Shown: positions 1-10,140 of the stretch, piece after piece
How the letters are laid out: every line of letters begins with the position of its first letter
Numbering within the stretch: the first letter of the stretch is position 1
From: Pseudomonadota bacterium
GTDB lineage: Bacteria > Pseudomonadota > Alphaproteobacteria > Acetobacterales > Acetobacteraceae
Length of the DNA: 11,361 bases
Direction of reading: 5' to 3'
Assembly: GCA_021780935.1 (NCBI GenBank)
Contig: JAJXXT010000075.1
Location: 1 to 11,361 of the forward strand
Made by a program: the position numbers and the translations under genes
The notes under the pieces: generated by a model
What the model saw: only the letters and a program-made list of their open reading frames with translations
Database searches by the model: none
Told to the model about the DNA's origin: nothing

Positions 1-2165
<2,165 letters not shown>

Positions 2166-2187
2166 GGTGCCCCCTGCCCCGCCCCTG

Positions 2188-2208
2188 GCCGGCTTTCCCC
2201 ACGCCGGC
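2188..2208. terminator. Hairpin after the first kinase gene, possible weak terminator
   Basis: The 6-bp palindrome GCCGGC occurs twice, at 2188-2193 and 2203-2208, separated by a 9-nt loop, 23 nt after the stop of the plus-strand kinase. The following bases (TGGTTTA) hold only a short T stretch. It could act as a weak terminator in the convergent gap, but a 6-bp GC stem is easy to get by chance in this composition. Confidence 0.35.
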
Positions 2209-2236
2209 TGGTTTACGAGGTGGGGCTATGGCGCGC

Positions 2237-2260
2237 CGCGGCCGTGGGGAGGCGGCCGCG
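2237..2260 (-). terminator. Stable hairpin just after the PEP-CTERM gene, possible terminator without a T-run
   Basis: CGCGGCCG at 2237-2244 pairs perfectly with CGGCCGCG at 2253-2260 around an 8-nt loop. It begins 4 nt downstream of the PEP-CTERM stop codon on the minus strand. No U-tract follows, so it is either a factor-dependent terminator, an mRNA 3'-end stabiliser or a chance GC palindrome. Confidence 0.4.
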
Positions 2261-2264
2261 ATCG

Positions 2265-3155
2265 TCAGGCGCGATGGCGGCGCCGCGCGGCGATGAGCAG
2301 CAGCGCGAGGGAGCCGACGGCGAAGAGCGACAGGCTACCAGGCTCCGGAACGGACTGGCCCTGAACCTGTATGTCGGCGACTTTGAGCTTGCCGTTCGAG
2401 AAGGGCGGATCCCAGAACGTGAACCACATGTAGCCGGGCCCAGCGAGATACTGGCTCTGCCACAGATCGGGTTCACCGCCGTTCAGCCCGGCATAGTCGG
2501 GGTTGGTGGTCGAGCCCACCGCCGACGAGGAGGTGAGGTCATTGACGCTGAGCGTGGTGCTGACGGGGTCGGTGGCGGCCGTCCCCCGGGTCCAGGTCAT
2601 CTGGAAATCGTACCAGCCGGCGACGGTGATGGTGCCGAGCGACGTGAATTGCTGAAAGCCGCCCTTGAAACCGGTGGAGCCGGAGAGCGTGATGCCGGTC
2701 GTCGTGCCGGTGACGATGATGTCCTCCTCGGCGCCCCAGAGCGTCGGCGAGCCGCCGCCATAGGTGTTCGCGACCGTAGCGTTGGGTGCCTCGTCGAGCA
2801 TGAACTGGCCGGACTGAAAGGTCGTCTTATTCGGGTCCAGATAGACTGCGATGGACTGGCTCAACGAGCCGTACGATGACGTATCGAAATAAGTGTAGCC
2901 AAACTGGGTGGTAGGACCGGCATCGATGAAACCATCGGTGTTCGGCAGCACCGTAAAGCCCGCGCCGACCGGCCCGCCGGTGTTGGACGTCTTGATGGTG
3001 AGCGGTGCGGCGAACGTGTCGGCCCAGTCTCCGGGATTGCCATTCGCGAAGCTGAGAGAGACCGCTCCGGCTCGGGGTGCGAACCCCAGCGCCGTGGCAC
3101 CGAGCGCCAAGGCCAGGACGACGGCGGTGAAAGCCGGCTTGATCGAAACTTGCAT
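2265..3155 (-). CDS. PEP-CTERM sorting domain-containing secreted protein
   Basis: Exported protein of 296 residues destined for exosortase processing. Residues 1-31 form a signal peptide: Lys at 6, a hydrophobic run 10-26 and an AGA cleavage site before V32. The mature part is rich in Gly, Thr, Ser and aromatic residues, with few charges, as in beta-sandwich surface proteins. The C-terminus has the full tripartite sorting signal: VPEPGS at 269-274, a hydrophobic helix to about 289, then RRRHRA. In this family, exosortase (EpsH/XrtA type) recognises the PEP motif and the protein is tied to exopolysaccharide or biofilm production. ATG at 3155 is chosen over the TTG two codons upstream because a GGGAG ribosome site lies 8 nt before it. 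The gene is less GC-rich than its neighbours. It has its own sigma-70-like promoter behind the sugar transferase gene. The exact function of the mature domain is not recognisable. Confidence 0.93.
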   Translation of the reverse strand: MQVSIKPAFTAVVLALALGATALGFAPRAGAVSLSFANGNPGDWADTFAAPLTIKTSNTGGPVGAGFTVLPNTDGFIDAGPTTQFGYTYFDTSSYGSLSQSIAVYLDPNKTTFQSGQFMLDEAPNATVANTYGGGSPTLWGAEEDIIVTGTTTGITLSGSTGFKGGFQQFTSLGTITVAGWYDFQMTWTRGTAATDPVSTTLSVNDLTSSSAVGSTTNPDYAGLNGGEPDLWQSQYLAGPGYMWFTFWDPPFSNGKLKVADIQVQGQSVPEPGSLSLFAVGSLALLLIAARRRHRA

Positions 3156-3198
3156 GCACAATCTCCCGATCCGGAACGGCTAAAAACGCGGTAATAAA

Positions 3199-3227
3199 AT
3201 CCTAATGCGGTGAAGCTGGTGGGTCAA
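3199..3227 (-). promoter_or_regulatory. Sigma-70-type promoter for the PEP-CTERM gene
   Basis: On the minus strand, TTGACC (3227-3222) is followed after exactly 17 nt by TAGGAT (3204-3199). These match 5/6 and 4/6 of the -35 and -10 consensus. Transcription would start near 3192, about 37 nt before the ATG at 3155, in an AT-rich patch that stands out from the coding sequence around it. Confidence 0.6.
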
Positions 3228-3232
3228 GAGCC

Positions 3233-3255
3233 AAAAATGGAACGCCCCGCGGGCG
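3233..3255 (-). terminator. Possible weak rho-independent terminator after the sugar transferase gene
   Basis: On the minus strand a 5-bp GC stem (CGCCC/GGGCG, 3-nt loop, 3255-3243) is followed 4-5 nt later by a run of five T. It lies 8 nt after the sugar transferase stop and just before the PEP-CTERM promoter, so the position fits an operon end. The stem is short, so the call is tentative. Confidence 0.35.
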
Positions 3256-3263
3256 GGCGGCGG

Positions 3264-3992
3264 CTATTGCGCGCCGCGGCCGGTGATCATGGTGCGCAGG
3301 GTGGCGAACATGATGGTGAGGTCGGTGACGAACCAGCCGCGCAGGGTGGAAAGCTGCATCGCGTAGGCGGCGTCGTAGGCGACCTTGCGGCGGACATCCT
3401 CGATCGAGTTGTCGTAGCCCTGGCGGACCTGGGTCAGGCCGGTGACGCCGGGGCGCAGGCCGGAGGTGCGGTCCACGAAGAACGGCACGTCGCGCTCCAG
3501 CCTGGCGTAGAGGGCCGGGCGCTCCGGGCGGGGGCCGACCACCGACATGTCGCCGTAGAGCACGTTGAGCATCTGCGGCAGCTCGTCGAGCCGGGTCTTG
3601 CGGATGAAGCGGCCGACGCGGGTGACGCGCGGGTCGGAGCGCTGCGCCCAGACCGCGCCGGTGCCCTTTTCCGCGTCGAAGCGCATGGAGCGGAATTTGA
3701 TGATCTGGAACAGTTCCGTGTGGGTGGTGAGCATGCGCCCGACACGGATCTGGCGGTAGAAGATCTCGCCCGGTGAATCGAGCTTGATGGCGAGCCCGAT
3801 GAGCGGCCAGAGCGGTGCTGTGAGAAGGATGCCGATGACGGCGACCACGATGTCGAGCGTGCGCTTGGCGACGACGACGCGCGGCGGCAGGTAGTCGAGC
3901 TCGATCTCGCCGCCGCGCAGCGGTTCCTCTCGGCGCGGGCGGCCGGCAAAGAGTTCGGATTTGCCGGGCGGCGGCGCGGTCACGCCTTCCAT
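3264..3992 (-). CDS. Polyprenyl-phosphate sugar phosphotransferase (bacterial sugar transferase, exopolysaccharide initiation)
   Basis: Transfers a sugar-1-phosphate from a nucleotide sugar to undecaprenyl phosphate, the first membrane step in building an exopolysaccharide repeat unit or similar glycan. The 242-residue protein is the small monotopic form: a charged N-terminal tail (1-42), one hydrophobic membrane segment (about 45-70, broken by prolines 60 and 63), then the catalytic domain. Visible family motifs are KFRSM (99-103), RLDELPQ (134-140) with the Asp136-Glu137 catalytic dyad, GDMSVVGPRPE (147-157) and GLRPGVTGL (178-186). It lacks the N-terminal multi-helix region of WcaJ-type enzymes. 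Its ATG lies inside the end of the sigma-54 regulator gene (13-nt overlap), and no strong ribosome site precedes it, so translation is probably coupled. The sugar specificity cannot be read from the sequence. Confidence 0.93.
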   Translation of the reverse strand: MEGVTAPPPGKSELFAGRPRREEPLRGGEIELDYLPPRVVVAKRTLDIVVAVIGILLTAPLWPLIGLAIKLDSPGEIFYRQIRVGRMLTTHTELFQIIKFRSMRFDAEKGTGAVWAQRSDPRVTRVGRFIRKTRLDELPQMLNVLYGDMSVVGPRPERPALYARLERDVPFFVDRTSGLRPGVTGLTQVRQGYDNSIEDVRRKVAYDAAYAMQLSTLRGWFVTDLTIMFATLRTMITGRGAQ

Positions 3993-5476
3993 TGCGCGAG
4001 CTTGCGGTAGATGGTCGAGGGGCTGATATCGAGCAGCACGGCGGCCTTCTGCACGTCCTGCGCGGTGTGCGCGAGGGCGGCGAGGATCAGGCGTTTTTCC
4101 ATCAGCGCGAGCGGCACGATTCCCTCCCCCATCCCCGCCTGGCCCATCGCGGTGGGTTCCAGCCCTGCGACGGTATCATCTGGCGCCGATATTTCCGCAA
4201 CGGTGTCTTCCGGAGCGGGCGGGGGGAGTTGAGACGGACTTTGCGATTCGCGGCCAGGAGCGGCGCCGGCGGCCGGCGCGGCCGGGTCGTGCAGCGGTGG
4301 CGGCAGCATGGCGGCGGTGACGGTGGTAGCGTCGTTCAGCACCACGACGTTGCGGATGGCGTTCTGCAACTGGCGGACATTGCCGGGCCAGCGATAGGCG
4401 GCGAGCAGCGCCTCGGCCGCCGCGTCGAAGTCGCGAAAACTGCGCTTTTCCTCGCGCGAGAACTGGGCGAGGAAATGGTGCGCGATGAGCAGCACGTCGC
4501 CGCCGCGCTCGCGCAGCGGCGGCAGTTCCAGGGGGACGACGTAGAGGCGATAGTAGAGGTCCTCGCGGAAGCGGCCGGCCTTCACCTCCAGCATCGGGTC
4601 GCGGTTGGTGGCGCAGATGAAGCGGACATCGACGCGGTCCTCGCGCGCGGTGCCGACCGGGTTGAAGGTGCCGGTCTGGACGAAGCGCAGCAGCTTGACC
4701 TGCATGGCGAGCGGCATTTCGCCGATCTCGTCGAGGAAGAGCGTGCCGCCATCGGCGAGCTTGGCCGCGCCCTCGCGGTCCGCGACGGCGCCGGTGAAGG
4801 CGCCTTTGACATGGCCGAAGACCTCGGATTCCAGCAGGTCGCGGGGGATGGCGCCGCAGTTGAGGGCGACGAAGCGGCGGGAGGCGCGGGCGGAGGCGCG
4901 GTGGATGGCCTCGGCGGCGAGTTCCTTGCCGGTGCCGGATTCGCCGGTGATGAAGACGGAGGCGCGGCTCTGGGCGACGTTCTCGATGGTGCGGTAGACG
5001 GCCTGCATGCGCTCCGAGGCGCCGATGAAGCCGAAGAAGCGGTCACGGCCGAGCTGCGCCTGGACGCGGCTGAGCTGGGCGATCAGGGCGCGTTTTTCGA
5101 GCGCGTTGGCGAGCGTGACGGCGAGGCGGGCGCGGGCGTAGGGCTTGACCAGGAAATCGGTCGCACCGGCGCGCATCGCCTCCACCGCGGCGTTGATCGA
5201 GGCGTTGGCGGTGACGACGATGACGGCGGCGTCGTCGCCCTCGGCGCGCAGGCCGCGCAGGACGTCGAGGCCGGAGCCGTCGGGCAGCTCGATGTCGAGC
5301 AGCAGCGCGTCGGGGTGGGCGTGGCGCAGCCAGTCGCGGGCGGCGGCGGCGGTGCCGACGACCTCCGGCGCGTGGCCGAGTTCGGCGAGGTGCAGGCGGG
5401 CGATTTCCGCCTGGGTGATGCTGTCCTCGACGACCAGAATGCGGGCCGGCGCAGAGCGCGATGCGGTGTCCGCCAT
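3980..5476 (-). CDS. Sigma-54-dependent response regulator (REC-AAA+-Fis HTH, NtrC/LuxO-type)
   Basis: Phosphorylation-controlled activator of RNA polymerase-sigma-54, 498 residues. Receiver 11-125 has the acidic pair Glu17-Asp18, phospho-acceptor Asp61 and Lys111. The AAA+ domain (about 148-385) has Walker A GESGTGKE (178-185), the sigma-54-contacting loop GAFTGA (225-230), Walker B TLFLDE (245-250), the arginine-finger region GRFREDLYYRL (301-311) and GNVRQL (365-370). A Pro/Ala-rich linker of about 60 residues (391-455) leads to a Fis-type helix-turn-helix (456-498, SPSTIYRKL). In the usual GHEKGAFTGA stretch, Glu is replaced by Val223. ATG 5476 is chosen because the open frame upstream (to 5713) is low-complexity Pro/Ser and overlaps the Hpt gene. 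The start lies 16 nt after the Hpt stop, and the 3' end overlaps the sugar transferase. The intimate Hpt pairing resembles LuxU-LuxO; PrsR-type regulators of PEP-CTERM systems are an alternative relative. Confidence 0.95.
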   Translation of the reverse strand: MADTASRSAPARILVVEDSITQAEIARLHLAELGHAPEVVGTAAAARDWLRHAHPDALLLDIELPDGSGLDVLRGLRAEGDDAAVIVVTANASINAAVEAMRAGATDFLVKPYARARLAVTLANALEKRALIAQLSRVQAQLGRDRFFGFIGASERMQAVYRTIENVAQSRASVFITGESGTGKELAAEAIHRASARASRRFVALNCGAIPRDLLESEVFGHVKGAFTGAVADREGAAKLADGGTLFLDEIGEMPLAMQVKLLRFVQTGTFNPVGTAREDRVDVRFICATNRDPMLEVKAGRFREDLYYRLYVVPLELPPLRERGGDVLLIAHHFLAQFSREEKRSFRDFDAAAEALLAAYRWPGNVRQLQNAIRNVVVLNDATTVTAAMLPPPLHDPAAPAAGAAPGRESQSPSQLPPPAPEDTVAEISAPDDTVAGLEPTAMGQAGMGEGIVPLALMEKRLILAALAHTAQDVQKAAVLLDISPSTIYRKLAQWKA

Positions 5477-5492
5477 GGCGGGGCGGCCTGGC

Positions 5493-5834
5493 TCAGGCTT
5501 CCGGCAGGCGGGCGATGACCGTCGCGAGTTCGGCGCGGGTGGCGCGCGACGCGGCGGCGACGGCGGCGGCGGCGTCAGCGAGTTGGGTTGCCTCGTCTTG
5601 GGCCTTGGCGATGGCCATGCCATGGCGGCAGGCGGTTTCGAGGGCCGTGGCACCGATGGCGCCGGCAGCACCGGCGATGGCGTGGCAGGCGCGGCGGAAG
5701 GGCTCGGCGGCACCGGCGGCGGCGGCGGCGGCGACCTCCGGCAGCAGGCGGTCGAGATCCTGGCCGAACAGGACGAGGATGGAGCGGACGTCGGGTTCCG
5801 GCAGGTCGACGAGGAGGTCGGCGGCGAGGGTCAT
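5493..5834 (-). CDS. Stand-alone Hpt (histidine phosphotransfer) domain protein
   Basis: Small (113-residue), Ala-rich helical cytoplasmic protein that should shuttle phosphate between receiver domains. The Hpt motif is at residues 49-61 (ACHAIAGAAGAIG), with the phospho-acceptor His51 (codon 5682-5684) in the place of the usual A-H-x-L-K-G. The normally conserved Lys is Ala54, a known kind of variation but worth noting. Preceding helices (LFGQDLDRLLPEVAAAA) and the following TALETACR match the family pattern. Start ATG 5834 has GTGAGG about 10 nt upstream. The stop is 16 nt before the sigma-54 regulator, so the two are almost certainly cotranscribed. Neither hybrid kinase nearby has a working Hpt, which makes this the natural missing relay piece. 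Family assignment is good from motif and size; the partners are inferred. Confidence 0.87.
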   Translation of the reverse strand: MTLAADLLVDLPEPDVRSILVLFGQDLDRLLPEVAAAAAAGAAEPFRRACHAIAGAAGAIGATALETACRHGMAIAKAQDEATQLADAAAAVAAASRATRAELATVIARLPEA

Positions 5835-5868
5835 GAGCGCGAGGCCTCACCAGACTCCGGGTGGGGGG

Positions 5869-5912
5869 AAAAAAGGCGGGGCTGGCGCGCCGGGAGGGGA
5901 CGCACCAGCCCC
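5869..5912 (-). terminator. Rho-independent terminator between the STAS and Hpt genes
   Basis: On the minus strand GGGGCTGGTGCG (5912-5901) pairs with CGCGCCAGCCCC (5889-5878), 12 bp with one G-T wobble and an 11-nt loop. It is followed 3 nt later by six T (5874-5869). It starts 35 nt after the STAS stop and ends 35 nt before the Hpt ATG. It is the best terminator in the window. It implies that STAS can be transcribed alone and that Hpt/regulator expression depends on read-through or another start. Confidence 0.75.
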
Positions 5913-5946
5913 TTCGGGCCGCTGGCCGGGATCAGGGGGCGAGCGA

Positions 5947-6303
5947 TCAGCGAGCCAGGGCCCAAGCGAAATGAGCGGCGGCAACGCGGCGCGGCTGCGG
6001 TGCCACGACGCCGAGGAGCGAGGCGATGCCGAGGTCGCGCAGCATGCGCAGCGGCTGGCCGGAAGCGCCGCGCACCGCGAGCTTGCGGCCCTGGGCGGCG
6101 AGGCGGCGGAACAGGAAGGAAAAGGCGCCGATGGCGGAGCCGTCGAGCTGGGAGACGTGGGCGATGTCGAGGACCACGTCCGAGTTGCCGTGACGGATGA
6201 CGGCTTCCATGCCCTCCAACAGCCCGGGCGCCGAGGCGCCGTCGACGCAGCCCCGAAGAATGAGCCGCACCGTGTTGGATTCGCACATGATTCCGTCGAA
6301 CAT
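5947..6303 (-). CDS. STAS-domain protein (anti-sigma-factor-antagonist-like)
   Basis: Cytoplasmic 118-residue single-domain protein of the STAS fold (SpoIIAA/RsbV-like), a family that switches partners by phosphorylation on a Ser/Thr. Visible pattern: strand TVRLILRG (11-18), the helix around 25-37, strand DVVLDIAHV (42-50), then the signature loop LDGSAIGAFSFL (53-64), where Ser56 sits at the usual phospho-acceptor site. The second residue of the common DSSG motif is Gly55, and Ala57 replaces the final Gly. Strand KLAVRG (74-79) and helix QPLRMLRDLGI (83-93) complete the fold. ATG 6303 is preferred over the adjacent TTG. It follows a short leader with GGGGGCC and a sigma-54 promoter 35-50 bp upstream. 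No RsbW-like kinase or PP2C phosphatase is visible, so its partner is unknown. It could modulate the relay or enzymes downstream. Confidence 0.85.
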   Translation of the reverse strand: MFDGIMCESNTVRLILRGCVDGASAPGLLEGMEAVIRHGNSDVVLDIAHVSQLDGSAIGAFSFLFRRLAAQGRKLAVRGASGQPLRMLRDLGIASLLGVVAPQPRRVAAAHFAWALAR

Positions 6304-6337
6304 CAATCAGGCCCCCGAGATCGTCTGACGGATGTAT

Positions 6338-6353
6338 CGCAAAGGCCATGCCA
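6338..6353 (-). promoter_or_regulatory. Sigma-54 (-24/-12) promoter upstream of the STAS-Hpt-regulator-sugar transferase genes
   Basis: The minus strand reads TGGCATGGCCTTTGCG (6353-6338), matching the consensus TGGCACG-N4-TTGCW except at the sixth and last positions. The invariant GG (6352-6351) and GC (6340-6339) are exactly 10 nt apart. Initiation would be near 6327, giving a leader of about 24 nt before the STAS ATG at 6303. The downstream genes include a sigma-54 activator with an intact GAFTGA loop, which strongly supports a functional site. Confidence 0.8.
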
Positions 6354-6390
6354 GGGGTTCCGGGGGGTTTCATGGCAGTTTAGAGGGTTG

Positions 6391-6452
6391 TTTTCGCGAT
6401 TTGCAAGGCAAATCTGCAATATGCGAGTCGCGATCCGTGCAAAATGCGAAAA
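6391..6452. promoter_or_regulatory. Candidate activator-binding region (inverted and direct repeats) upstream of the sigma-54 promoter
   Basis: An AT-richer block lies about 65-125 bp upstream of the predicted start site. It holds a perfect 7-bp inverted repeat GATTTGC-AAG-GCAAATC (6398-6414, centred near -79). Two near-identical elements follow on the plus strand: TGCAATATGCGA (6415-6426) and TGCAAAATGCGA (6438-6449), 23 bp (about two helical turns) apart. TCGCGAT occurs at 6394-6400 and 6428-6434, each shortly before TGCAA. The block is bounded by the inverted pair TTTTCGC (6391-6397) and GCGAAAA (6446-6452). This is where enhancer sites for a sigma-54 activator are usually found. Confidence 0.6.
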
Positions 6453-6456
6453 TAGC

Positions 6457-7434
6457 TCAGCGTGAGGGCGCGGGCGCGATAAAGACGCGGCGCGCGGCGT
6501 AGGAGATGAAGACGCGGTGGTGGCGCAACAGGGTTTCGCCAACCAGGACGCCGGGCGCGATGCCGGGCGCGGTGCCGCCGAACGCCATCACCGGCAGCAT
6601 CGGGCGGTTGAACACCAGGCCGCCGATGGCGAGTTGGCGGAAGCGGTGGAAGCGGGCGGCGACGTCGCTTTTGTTGCCGCCCTGGACGTAGATCGTGCGG
6701 GCGGAGCGAAGTACCGCCGCGGTGACGCCCACGCGGCGGGCCGCGGCGAGGGAGACGACGACGGCGCCGGCGCCGGAATCGATGATCGCCGGAACCGGGT
6801 GACCGTCGAGCCGCACCTCGAAGACGAGGTTGCGCAGCAATTGCGCCGAACGCACCGGGGGTGGCGCCGCGGCCGGGCCGGGCCAGGGCGGACCGCCGGC
6901 GGGACAGTTGCGCGGTGCCAGCAGGCGGATGCGGCGGTGCGGCAGGTCGAGATCGAGGTCGTAGCGGGCGAGCACGTCGAGGCCGAGGATGCCGCCGACC
7001 TCGTGCCAGGGGAATTTGGCGAACACGCCCTGGTTGCCGGGGACCACGGCGAGGGCGCGGTGGTGCAGGGTGATGGCCCCGAAGCCGAGCGTGCGGGCCT
7101 CGACGGGGTGGGAGACGGTCATGGCGCCGCCGATGCCGTTGAGCTGGACGGTTTCGTGCTGGTCGCGCGGCAGGTGGAGCGCGCGGGCGGCGGGGCGGCT
7201 CACGATCGAGAACTCGGCGCCGGTGTCGACCAGCATCGTGACCTGGTGGCCGTCGATGGCGACGTCGGTGGCCGGCACGCCGCCGAGATAGCGGACCGCG
7301 AGCGTGCCCTCATGGATGAAGGCGCAGGAGGGCGCGGGGGCTGCCGGCATGGCGCAGGCGGCAAGAGCGGATAGCAGTGCCGTGGCGAGGCCGGTGGCGA
7401 GGCGCGGGCGGCGGCGGGCGGGCGGGCGGGGCAT
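6457..7434 (-). CDS. Two-lobed retropepsin-like aspartic protease, predicted lipoprotein
   Basis: Envelope protein of 325 residues with two copies of the aspartic protease active-site motif: LVDTGAEFS (68-76, Asp70) and IIDSGAGAVV (217-226, Asp219). Each is followed by the lobe-closing hydrophobic-Gly motif: GGILGLDVL (147-155) and GVLVGETLL (295-303). Together these would make a single-chain, pepsin-like pseudodimer built from retropepsin-type halves. The N-terminus has an Arg-rich stretch (3-11), a hydrophobic core and a lipobox LAAC with Cys27, so it is probably a lipid-anchored periplasmic protein. ATG 7434 is chosen because it gives a standard signal peptide. A TTG at 7473 with GGGAGG 13 nt upstream is an alternative that would add 13 residues. 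It lies 68 nt after the second kinase in the same direction and may be cotranscribed with it. Substrate unknown; regulated processing of an envelope or sensor protein is a guess from context. Confidence 0.85.
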   Translation of the reverse strand: MPRPPARRRPRLATGLATALLSALAACAMPAAPAPSCAFIHEGTLAVRYLGGVPATDVAIDGHQVTMLVDTGAEFSIVSRPAARALHLPRDQHETVQLNGIGGAMTVSHPVEARTLGFGAITLHHRALAVVPGNQGVFAKFPWHEVGGILGLDVLARYDLDLDLPHRRIRLLAPRNCPAGGPPWPGPAAAPPPVRSAQLLRNLVFEVRLDGHPVPAIIDSGAGAVVVSLAAARRVGVTAAVLRSARTIYVQGGNKSDVAARFHRFRQLAIGGLVFNRPMLPVMAFGGTAPGIAPGVLVGETLLRHHRVFISYAARRVFIAPAPSR

Positions 7435-7464
7435 GCGTCGGGCGATGGTGCGCGAGGCGGCTTG

Positions 7465-7490
7465 GTGGGGCAAGCGGTGGCTTGCGCCTC
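7465..7490 (-). other. Hairpin between the second kinase and the protease gene
   Basis: GCAAGC (7485-7480) and GCTTGC (7475-7470) form a 6-bp stem with a 4-nt loop on the minus strand, next to the GGGAGG motif and an in-frame TTG. There is no T-run, so it does not look like a terminator. It could affect which start codon is used, or mean nothing. Confidence 0.3.
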
Positions 7491-7502
7491 CCGTGGTCGC
7501 AC

Positions 7503-10073
<2,571 letters not shown>

Positions 10074-10088
10074 GCCGCGACCATGGCA

Positions 10089-10104
10089 CAGGCGCGCGCG
10101 CCTG
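10089..10104. repeat. 16-bp perfect palindrome upstream of the second kinase
   Basis: CAGGCGCGCGCGCCTG is fully self-complementary and lies 16-31 bp before the kinase ATG, in the 67-bp gap after the TMEM175 gene. It could be an operator or an mRNA hairpin that limits access to the start. Alternating GC repeats in DNA this GC-rich also arise by chance. Confidence 0.4.
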
Positions 10105-10140
10105 GGGAGGCGTCTGGACCGGGGTTCGGGCCGGGTGGTT

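Noticed and set aside
3992..5518. A 508-codon plus-strand open frame opposite the sigma-54 regulator
   Set aside because: Antisense shadow of a well-supported gene; its composition is biased and no motifs are visible.
5477..5713. Upstream extension of the sigma-54 regulator by 79 codons
   Set aside because: The extension is Pro/Ser/Ala low complexity, overlaps the Hpt gene, and the receiver domain begins right after the ATG at 5476.
5835..5868. A second sigma-54 promoter directly before the Hpt gene
   Set aside because: No GG-N10-GC pair with acceptable flanks was found between the terminator and the Hpt start.
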